Translations under genes and position numbers: made by a program
Shown: one piece after another, positions 1 through 5,823 of the stretch
Layout of the letters: each line of letters begins with the position of its first letter
Numbering within the stretch: position 1 is the stretch's first letter
The notes under the pieces: model-generated
Databases searched by the model: none
The model's input: the letters and a program-made list of their open reading frames with translations, nothing else
Told to the model about the DNA's origin: nothing
Assembly: GCA_047618505.1 (NCBI GenBank)
Contig: JBLHLB010000269.1
Coordinates: 1-5,900 of the forward strand
Direction: 5' to 3'
DNA from: JBLHLB01 sp047618505
Lineage (GTDB): Bacteria; Planctomycetota; UBA1135; GCA-002686595
Length of the DNA: 5,900 nucleotides

Positions 1-546
1 TTTGATCTGAACGCCGAGGAGGCTTCCCTCCGTGATGAGTACGGTCGCAATGCTGCCGGGCAGCGCTTACTCCTCGCTCGGCGTCTGGTTGAGTCGGGGG
101 TGCGTTATGCGACAGTGACCTACGGCAGTTGGGACATGCACCAGAACATCCAGGCCGGTCTCGACCGTCAAATGCCAAATCTCGATCGCGCCTTCGCGGC
201 GCTGATTCGCGATCTTGACCGACGCGGCTTACTCGACTCTACTTTGGTTCTCATGACGAGCGAGTTCGGGCGCACACCGCGGCTCAATAATGAAGGTGGA
301 CGCGATCACTGGCCTGGAGTCTTCAGCGTGGTCATGGCAGGCGGCGGAGTGAAGCGCGGATACGTGCACGGCAGTTCCGATGCCTTGGCGGCGGCGGTCG
401 AAACGGACGGCGTTGGTCCTGCTGATCTTGGCCGCACCATCTTCACCCTCTTGGGAGTCGATCCAGACAAGACTCTGATGTCTCCAGGAGATCGTCCTGT
501 GCGGATTGTTTATGGCGGACGCGTCATTAAAGAGATCCTGGCCTAG
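1..546 (+). CDS. DUF1501 family protein, C-terminal part (5' end outside window)
   Basis: The reading frame is open from the first base (FDLNAEEASLRDEYG...) through TAG at 544-546, so this is the last 181 codons of a gene that starts upstream. The GTG at 100 lies inside the conserved run GVRYATV and is not a believable start. Motifs seen in order are a GRNAAGQRLLLARRLVESG helix, WDMH (130-141; family usually GGWDTH), MPNLDRA, RGLLDSTLVLMTSEFGRTP (the EFGRTP part at 262-279), GGRDHW (295-312) and a closing LGVDP. These are the signature blocks of DUF1501, which has the alkaline-phosphatase/sulfatase-like fold. The D and H residues in WDMH, the E of EFGRTP and DH of GGRDHW are plausible metal ligands, but this is inferred from the fold. 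Family members are usually about 400-480 residues, so more than half is missing here. Members often carry a twin-arginine signal, which cannot be checked. It is followed after 12 nt by the PPC gene. The family call is firm; the enzymatic substrate is unknown. Confidence 0.93.
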   Translation, partial: FDLNAEEASLRDEYGRNAAGQRLLLARRLVESGVRYATVTYGSWDMHQNIQAGLDRQMPNLDRAFAALIRDLDRRGLLDSTLVLMTSEFGRTPRLNNEGGRDHWPGVFSVVMAGGGVKRGYVHGSSDALAAAVETDGVGPADLGRTIFTLLGVDPDKTLMSPGDRPVRIVYGGRVIKEILA

Positions 547-558
547 GCCGGTAGATTC

Positions 559-687
559 ATGAATGCACCCCACGCACAGAAGAGCCTCTCGGATACACCT
601 ATGGCTCTGTCTCTACTTTGGGCAGGTGTCGTCCGGACTCTGCTCTTGCTTCTTAGTCTGTCAATGCTCGGGTCCCTAGCCAGGGCT
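559..687 (+). other. Signal peptide of the PPC/Ig protein
   Basis: Residues 1-43. The uninterrupted hydrophobic run LLLLLSLSMLGSLA follows R26 and ends with ARA before GEPK, a normal signal peptidase I site. There is no cysteine after the site, so it is not a lipoprotein. The polar n-region is long (about 15 residues) if ATG 559 is used, and ordinary if ATG 601 is used. Confidence 0.8.
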
Positions 688-3309
688 GGGGAACCCAAAT
701 TGGAGCGAGTGCTGCCGCGCGGCGGTCAGAGAGGGACTGAAGTCGTAGTGACCCTGACCGGTGAACACCTGCGGGAGACAGTCGACCTCCTGTTTACGGG
801 AACTGGAATTGAGCTCGTCACGATTGAGGAGTGCGCAAAGAATTCTGCTCGCCTGCGCCTGCGCATCGCTCCCGATTGCCGTCTCGGCCTGCACGCCCTG
901 CGTGTGCGCACGCGTACCGGTCTTTCCAACTTGCGTACCTTCAGCGTCGGAGCACTGCCCGAGGTCGAGGAAGTGCTGAACAACGACAGCTTGGACAGCG
1001 CTCAGTTCGTCCCGTTGGACTGCACGCTGGTCGGGGTCGCACAGAACGAAGATGTCGATTATTATGCCTTTGACGTCAAGGCTGGTGAGCGGGTCAGCGC
1101 GGAGATTGAAGGGCTGCGTCTGGGCGACACACTCTTCGATGCCTCCCTGGCGATTCTCGACGCGGGTGGCTTCGAACTCGCGACATGCGATGACCTCGCG
1201 CTCCTGCGGCAAGATGCTTGTGTGTCTCTTTCCGTGCCCGCAGACGGCCGCTACTACCTGCGCGTGCGGGAGTCTTCCTACCGCGGGAATGAAAACTGTC
1301 ACTACCGGCTGCACCTGGGGCGCTTCCCCCGCCCCTTAGCCCTCTTTCCCGCAGGCGGCGCACCGGGTGAGATCCTGCAGGCGCGCATCATCGGGCAGCA
1401 ACCCACGAGTGCGGAACTCCCGGGGGCAGAGTTCACTATTGCACTTCCGCAAGACATCGAGACCCTTGGCTGCGACTTCGGCTGGACTGTGCCCGGCGTC
1501 TACCCTGTCTTCGTGAACGATGAGTTGGGCAGCGCGCCTTCACCTAACTGGGTGCGCGTCACAGATCTCCAGAGTACGCTCGAAGTCGAGCCAAACGGCT
1601 CCAGGAAGGAGGCGACTCCCTGGGCTCTGCCGGGGGCTGTGGACGGCATCATCTCAACACCGGGCGATCGCGACTTCTATCGCTTCGAGGCGCAGAAAGA
1701 TGAGCAATTTCACGTGATGGTCTTCGCCCGCAAGTTGCGTTCTCCCCTAGACGCGGTGATCGCGATACGCGACGTAAAGGGCAAGGTGGTTCTGTCCAAC
1801 GACGACTCCGATGGGCCAGACAGCTACGTTCGCTTCAAGGCCCCGGCGGACGGTGTCTATACCGTTGACATACGCGACCAGCTGTGGGGCGGTGGTCCCA
1901 ACTTCGTGTACCGCATCGAGGCCCATCGGATCGAGCCCTACTTGAGGTTCGAGGCTCCTCGTACACGGCAGGCACTGGCGGTGCCGCGGGGTGGTCGCGC
2001 GGTGCTGATGCTCTCCACAATTCGCCTGGACTGCGATGGCGCGTTTGAGGTGCAGCTGCCCGATCTCCCGCCGGGGGTGACTGCGGAGATTCCGCGCGTA
2101 CCCGCCGGGATGGATAGCTTTCCAGTAGTGCTCGTGGCGACACCTGAGGCCGAGCTCGCGCAAGCCCTGACACGCGTGACCCCCACGCTCGTCGATGCCG
2201 ATGGACAGGCAACAATTGCCGTGGAGGGAAACTACCGCCAAGACGTGGAGTTGGTCACCGGCCGGAATCGCACGCTTTTTTGGGCGCACAGCGTCGATCG
2301 TTTGGCGGTCGCGGTCGTCGCCCCGGCGCCCTTCAGTCTCGAGGTCGTGGAGAACGCAGCGCCCCTCGTGCAGAACGGGTCCGCAACCTTGCATGTCAAG
2401 CTGACACGGGACGAGGGTTTCAATGGCAAGGTCAAACTGCGTGTGCCATTTCTGCCCAGCGGCGTGAATGCTCGTCAGGAGATGACGCTTGAGTCGGAAC
2501 AGACCGAGATCCATATCCCGATCAATGCGCGCGGGGACGCGACAATCGGTGAGTGGTTCCTCGTTGTCGAGGCTGAGGCGTATCAAGGCCAGGGAGTGTT
2601 GCGCGTGGCTTCTGCGCCGATCTCTTTGGAAGTTCGTTCACCCTTCGTGCGCTTCACCGCGCAGGCCACGAGCGTGGAAGCGGGTGAGGTCGCGGGCTTG
2701 CACATCAAAGTCGAACGACTCGAGGGTTTTGAGGGCACGGCGCAAGTGGAAATCGGTGGGCTCCCCCACCATGTCAGCGCAGCCGCGCTCCCCCTGGGCG
2801 CCACCTCCGAGAGCCTTGACTTCACAATTGCGACGCAGAACGACAGCCCCATAGGTCGACACAAGCAGCTCTTCTGCATCGCTCGCTTTGAGACGGAGGC
2901 CGGCCTGGTGGTCCATCGTCTCTCGGCCGCTGATCTCCTGATCAATGCGCCGCCGCAGGTCGTTGTAGCCGCCATCCCCGAGCTGTCGGTGGATGTGAGC
3001 ACAAAGCCCGAGGAGCCAGAGGCCGTAAGGCCCGAGCCCCTTTCCCGTCTCGCCATACTGCGCTTGGAGCATAAACGGCACCTCGCCGAACAACGCGCCG
3101 CACGTACAGCTATCGACGCTCTTGCCGTCGAAGGCGGCGAGTACAAGGGGTCGACCGTCGGCTCGGTCCCTGCGGAGTCCCCCGTAACGGGGGCCCAAGA
3201 GAGCGAGGAGGTTCGGCTTGAGGAGCCCACGACCGATGAATCCAGTGGAGAGACTGGGAGCGAAGTGAAGGATACTCAGGACTCTACCCAGATGGAGGAA
3301 TCGTCATGA
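559..3309 (+). CDS. Secreted multidomain PPC/Ig-like protein (916 aa)
   Basis: A large exported protein of the type that accompanies DUF1501 and DUF1549/DUF1553 genes in Planctomycetota. Residues 17-37 form a hydrophobic signal core, with a likely cleavage after ARA at 41-43. Residues 46-130 are a TIG-like Ig domain (VLPRGGQRGTEV...GLSNLRTFSVG). Residues about 135-254 are a PPC (bacterial pre-peptidase C-terminal) domain, with DVDYYAFDVKAGERV, a DAGG turn and PADGRYYLRV. Residues 256-335 are a second TIG-like unit (LFPAGGAPGE) and 341-455 a second PPC (DRDFYRFEA, PADGVYTVDI). Residues 461-545, 592-674 and 695-785 are three related Ig-like repeats. Residues 829-855 look like a basic helix and 864-916 an acidic, probably disordered tail. 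No protease or other catalytic motif is visible, so a binding or scaffold role is inferred. Start: ATG 559 lies 12 nt after the previous stop and has only a weak ribosome site; ATG 601 (residue 15) would give a more typical signal peptide. The stop overlaps the next gene by 4 nt. Confidence 0.9.
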   Translation: MNAPHAQKSLSDTPMALSLLWAGVVRTLLLLLSLSMLGSLARAGEPKLERVLPRGGQRGTEVVVTLTGEHLRETVDLLFTGTGIELVTIEECAKNSARLRLRIAPDCRLGLHALRVRTRTGLSNLRTFSVGALPEVEEVLNNDSLDSAQFVPLDCTLVGVAQNEDVDYYAFDVKAGERVSAEIEGLRLGDTLFDASLAILDAGGFELATCDDLALLRQDACVSLSVPADGRYYLRVRESSYRGNENCHYRLHLGRFPRPLALFPAGGAPGEILQARIIGQQPTSAELPGAEFTIALPQDIETLGCDFGWTVPGVYPVFVNDELGSAPSPNWVRVTDLQSTLEVEPNGSRKEATPWALPGAVDGIISTPGDRDFYRFEAQKDEQFHVMVFARKLRSPLDAVIAIRDVKGKVVLSNDDSDGPDSYVRFKAPADGVYTVDIRDQLWGGGPNFVYRIEAHRIEPYLRFEAPRTRQALAVPRGGRAVLMLSTIRLDCDGAFEVQLPDLPPGVTAEIPRVPAGMDSFPVVLVATPEAELAQALTRVTPTLVDADGQATIAVEGNYRQDVELVTGRNRTLFWAHSVDRLAVAVVAPAPFSLEVVENAAPLVQNGSATLHVKLTRDEGFNGKVKLRVPFLPSGVNARQEMTLESEQTEIHIPINARGDATIGEWFLVVEAEAYQGQGVLRVASAPISLEVRSPFVRFTAQATSVEAGEVAGLHIKVERLEGFEGTAQVEIGGLPHHVSAAALPLGATSESLDFTIATQNDSPIGRHKQLFCIARFETEAGLVVHRLSAADLLINAPPQVVVAAIPELSVDVSTKPEEPEAVRPEPLSRLAILRLEHKRHLAEQRAARTAIDALAVEGGEYKGSTVGSVPAESPVTGAQESEEVRLEEPTTDESSGETGSEVKDTQDSTQMEESS
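694..1923 (+). repeat. Tandem TIG-like + PPC module, two copies (protein level)
   Basis: Residues 46-254 and 256-455 of the PPC protein each pair a TIG-like Ig unit with a PPC domain. Matching landmarks are LPRGGQRGTE / FPAGGAPGE, DVDYYAFDVK / DRDFYRFEAQ, TLFDASLAILDAGG / SPLDAVIAIRDVKG and PADGRYYLRV / PADGVYTVDI. The copies are diverged and show no obvious DNA-level repeat. Confidence 0.7.
1939..2913 (+). repeat. Three Ig-like repeats in the PPC protein (protein level)
   Basis: Repeat 1 is residues 461-545, repeat 2 is 592-674 and repeat 3 is 695-785. Repeats 2 and 3 align clearly: LHVKLTRDEGFNGKVKLRV then LPSGVNA, against LHIKVERLEGFEGTAQVEI then LPHHVSA. Repeat 1 is more diverged but keeps IRLDCDGAFEVQL then LPPGVTAE. 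The pattern suggests beta-sandwich domains of the kind used for spacing or carbohydrate/protein binding; that role is inferred. Confidence 0.65.
3043..3306 (+). other. Basic helix followed by acidic C-terminal tail of the PPC protein
   Basis: Residues 829-855 (SRLAILRLEHKR, then HLAEQRAARTAIDAL) are rich in Arg, Lys, Leu and Ala and should form a helix. Residues 864-916 contain 14 Asp/Glu and 2 Arg/Lys, with many Ser and Thr, and no cysteine or hydrophobic segment, so they are likely disordered. No PEP-CTERM-like or other sorting signal is seen at the end. Confidence 0.7.
3294..3299 (+). promoter_or_regulatory. Shine-Dalgarno site of the DUF1549/DUF1553 gene
   Basis: GGAGGA lies 6 nt before the ATG at 3306 (9 nt before the alternative ATG at 3309), inside the last codons of the PPC gene. 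Together with the ATGA stop-start overlap at 3306-3309 this supports translational coupling and decides the start. It is the only strong ribosome site seen in the window. Confidence 0.8.
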
Positions 3310-3410
3310 TGCATTCCATCCCGTCTGATTTACGCAGCCCTGCATCCGTATTCGCCGGCCTGGCGCTTGGCGCACTCTTGCTGGCGGCACCTCTGGGGGT
3401 GCTCGCCGCG
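3306..3410 (+). other. Signal peptide of the DUF1549/DUF1553 protein
   Basis: Residues 1-35. A short n-region containing R10 is followed by the hydrophobic stretch VFAGLALGALLLAAPLGVLA and a cleavage site after A34 or A35, leaving an acidic mature N-terminus (DMEDE). Export fits with heme attachment outside the cytoplasm. Confidence 0.85.
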
Positions 3411-5810
3411 GACATGGAAGACGAGTCAACCACGAAGGGGTCCTCGCCGGTTGTCCGCTTGGAGGTATGGCCGCGCACCCTGCGTCTCGACAACTCGCGG
3501 GACAAGCAGGGTTTCATGGTCCTCGCGACGGATGAAGATGGCTGCAGCACGGAGGTCACAGAGGCTGCTCATCTGCAGCTGAAGGAGCCGCTTGCGATTG
3601 TTGACGGCCATGTCCTCAGGCCACTCGCCGATGGGAGAACGCAACTGATGGTCGAGTTCGGAGGGCAGCGTGTCGAGGCGCCGTTGGAAGTCACACATTC
3701 AGGCCTCCGTCCGGAACTGACTTTCGGCCTCGACGTGATGCCAATTTTTACGGCGGCGGGTTGCAATGCGGGCGGATGTCACGGCAAGGCCAGCGGGCAA
3801 GATGGCTTCCGGCTCTCTCTCTTTGGATTCGATCCAGGAGGGGATCACAGTCGGCTGACTCTCGAACAACCTGGTCGTCGCATAAACGTCGCCTTCCCGG
3901 ACTCGAGCCTGATGCTTGAGAAAGCCTGTCTCGCTGTCCCCCACACTGGCGGCAAACGCATCGAACACGGCGGCATCGACTACCAGGTGCTGCGGGAATG
4001 GATTGCGAGCGGGGCGCCGGCTGATCCAGGCGAGCTTGCCCGAGTGACTCACATCGAGCTCTATCCGCCGGAGCTCCTGTTGCGCGGCCCGCAGCAGTCC
4101 TTGCAGCTCTCCGTCCGCGCGTTCTATTCGGATGGGACCGATCGCGACGTCACGAATCTGGCTCGCTTGCTGACGAACAATCCCTTGACCGCTAGTCTCG
4201 ACGGGGACGGCGTACTGACATCCGGCGCGCCCGGTGAGGCCTTCATCACAGCCGGCTTCGCCGCCGGCACGGTGGGTATTCCGATCATCGTGCTGCCCGA
4301 GGAAAGTGCGAGCGCGTACGAAGACTCCGCGGAGACCGTCTGGCCGGCGAACTACATCGACGAATTGATTGAAATCAAGCTGCGCAAACTGCGGGTTTCC
4401 CCCTCGGAATTGTGTGACGATTCAACCTTCCTGCGTCGCATTCACCTTGACATCATCGGCCTCCTTCCGTCGCCCGCCGACCGGGCGGAGTTCCTCAGCG
4501 ATCCCGACCCCGGCAAGCGTGTTCGCTGGGTCTCGCGCCTTTTGGAGCGCAAAGAGTTTGCGGAGCTGTGGGTCATGAAGTGGGCCGAGATCCTGCAGAT
4601 CCGGTCCAGTAATCAGCTCAGTGCGAAGGCGGCCTTGCTCTACTTCGAATGGGTGCAGCAGTGCATCGCCGGCGACATGCCGGTGAATGAGATGGTGCGT
4701 CGCATCCTAGGTGCAACGGGCAGCACCTTTTCGGATCCTGCTACTAACTTCTATCAGGTAGAGCAGGACAATCTGGTACTCGCCGAGAATGCGGCCCAGG
4801 CGTTCTTGGGAATCCGCATGCAGTGTGCCCAGTGCCATAACCACCCCTTTGATCGCTGGACGCAGGACGACTACTACGGGTTCGCCGCCTTCTTCGCCCA
4901 GGTCGGGCGGAAACGTGCCGAGGACCCGCGCGACACGATTATTTTCGATAGACGCCGGGGGGAGGTAAATCACCCCGTGGGCGGGCGCACAGTGGCGCCA
5001 AAATTCCTCGGTGCGGAAGAGCCGGATCTCGGTCGCCAGGACCGGCGAGAGGTCCTCGCCGAATGGCTGACATCGGCGGAGAATCCCTGGTTCGCCAGTT
5101 CCATCTCGAATCGTCTCTGGTCCCACTTCATGGGTCGAGGTCTCGTCGAAGAGGTTGACGATTCCCGCGTGTCCAATCCCGCTTCCAACGGCCCGCTGCT
5201 CGATGCGCTCGCCGAGCATCTGGTTGAGTACGACTTTGATGTCAAGCAGCTAGTACGCGACATTTGCACCAGTCGCGCCTATCAACGGTCGACCGCAACG
5301 AACGCGAGCAACGTTGCGGATCTCAACGGTCACTCCCATGCGCAGCTGCGTCGCCTGCGTTCTGAAACGCTGCTCGATATCATTTGCCAGGTCACGGAGA
5401 TGCCGGAGAAGCTGGCGGGACTGCCGCTGGGCTCACGTGCCGTTCAGATCGCTGACGGCGCGACAAGCAACTACTTCTTGAGCACCTTTGGTCGCAGCTC
5501 TCGTGAGGAAGTCGACGCGTGTTCCGTCTCCCTGGTTCCGACACTCAGCCAGGCCCTGCATCTCCTCAACGGCAACACGTTGAATCAGAAGATCACCCGT
5601 AGCCCGCTGATTCCGGGCCTCTTAGCGGACGGGATGAATCCCGAAGAGATTCTGGTTGAGCTCTACACACGTTGCTTGACACGTCCGCCGACAGCGGTGG
5701 AATTGGCCCACCTTAAGGAGTTCCTCCCCAGCGATAGCGATCCGCGTCCTGCGTTGGAAGACGCCTTTTGGGCCATTCTCAACTCCAGGGAATTCCTCTT
5801 CCTGCGCTGA
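3306..5810 (+). CDS. Secreted cytochrome-like protein with Big_2, DUF1549 (PSCyt2) and DUF1553 (PSD1) domains (834 aa)
   Basis: Residues 1-35 are a signal peptide (hydrophobic 13-33, cleavage near GVLAA|D). Residues 47-131 are an Ig-like domain resembling Big_2. Residues 142-238 hold a cytochrome-like segment with CNAGGCH (CX4CH, residues 153-159), GQDGFRLSLFGFDP, then PHTGGKR (212-218) and YQVLREWIASGAP. Residues 248-330 are a clearer Big_2 domain (ELYPPELLL, AFYSDGTDRDVTNLA). Residues about 347-535 are DUF1549: IDELIEIKLRKL, FLRRIHLDIIGLLP, WAEILQIRSS, then CAQCHNHPFDRWTQDDYYG with a standard CXXCH at 507-511. Residues about 575-830 are DUF1553: DRREVLAEWLTS, NRLWSHFMGRGLVEEVDD, RVSNPASN, RAYQRS, LRSETLLDIICQVT, ALHLLNGNTLNQKI. 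Covalent heme binding at one or both sites is predicted from the motifs. Function is unknown; an extracytoplasmic electron-transfer or oxidation role is inferred. The gene looks complete, with no frameshift. It is coupled to the upstream gene by ATGA, and a second ATG follows directly at 3309. Confidence 0.95.
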   Translation: MMHSIPSDLRSPASVFAGLALGALLLAAPLGVLAADMEDESTTKGSSPVVRLEVWPRTLRLDNSRDKQGFMVLATDEDGCSTEVTEAAHLQLKEPLAIVDGHVLRPLADGRTQLMVEFGGQRVEAPLEVTHSGLRPELTFGLDVMPIFTAAGCNAGGCHGKASGQDGFRLSLFGFDPGGDHSRLTLEQPGRRINVAFPDSSLMLEKACLAVPHTGGKRIEHGGIDYQVLREWIASGAPADPGELARVTHIELYPPELLLRGPQQSLQLSVRAFYSDGTDRDVTNLARLLTNNPLTASLDGDGVLTSGAPGEAFITAGFAAGTVGIPIIVLPEESASAYEDSAETVWPANYIDELIEIKLRKLRVSPSELCDDSTFLRRIHLDIIGLLPSPADRAEFLSDPDPGKRVRWVSRLLERKEFAELWVMKWAEILQIRSSNQLSAKAALLYFEWVQQCIAGDMPVNEMVRRILGATGSTFSDPATNFYQVEQDNLVLAENAAQAFLGIRMQCAQCHNHPFDRWTQDDYYGFAAFFAQVGRKRAEDPRDTIIFDRRRGEVNHPVGGRTVAPKFLGAEEPDLGRQDRREVLAEWLTSAENPWFASSISNRLWSHFMGRGLVEEVDDSRVSNPASNGPLLDALAEHLVEYDFDVKQLVRDICTSRAYQRSTATNASNVADLNGHSHAQLRRLRSETLLDIICQVTEMPEKLAGLPLGSRAVQIADGATSNYFLSTFGRSSREEVDACSVSLVPTLSQALHLLNGNTLNQKITRSPLIPGLLADGMNPEEILVELYTRCLTRPPTAVELAHLKEFLPSDSDPRPALEDAFWAILNSREFLFLR
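3762..3782 (+). other. CX4CH heme-attachment-like motif
   Basis: Encodes CNAGGCH, residues 153-159. The spacing between the cysteines is four residues rather than the usual two. Planctomycete homologs commonly show a related GCNAGACHG block, so this appears to be a family feature and not an error. The downstream PHTGG (H213, codon 3942-3944) sits where many small c-type cytochromes have a Met ligand. Confidence 0.7.
4824..4838 (+). other. CXXCH heme c motif in DUF1549
   Basis: Encodes CAQCH, residues 507-511, within CAQCHNHPFDRWTQDDYYG near the end of the DUF1549 region. This is the canonical c-type heme attachment motif and is a conserved block of the family. Confidence 0.8.
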
Positions 5811-5823
5811 ATCGCACCCACAG

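Noticed and set aside
100..546. A short complete gene starting at GTG 100
   Set aside because: The same frame stays open to base 1 and the upstream codons match the DUF1501 family helix, so the gene is truncated by the window edge and does not start here.
540..549. Perfect 10-bp palindrome GGCCTAGGCC overlapping the stop of the DUF1501 gene
   Set aside because: Too short and without a loop or U-tract to be a terminator; it sits in a 12-nt gap between operon genes and is most likely chance.
1747..2586. Long minus-strand open frame (279 codons)
   Set aside because: It lies wholly opposite the PPC/Ig gene, whose product has clear domains in this stretch; its translation shows no recognisable motif and it is a shadow frame of GC-rich coding DNA.
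2755..2770. Inverted repeat GGTGGG / CCCACC with a 4-nt loop
   Set aside because: It lies inside well-conserved-looking Ig-repeat codons (GGLPHH) and has no link to a start or stop; expected by chance in GC-rich sequence.
4707..5219. Minus-strand open frame (170 codons) opposite the DUF1549/DUF1553 gene
   Set aside because: It is antisense to the highly conserved CAQCHNHPF and NRLWSHF blocks, with no domain of its own.
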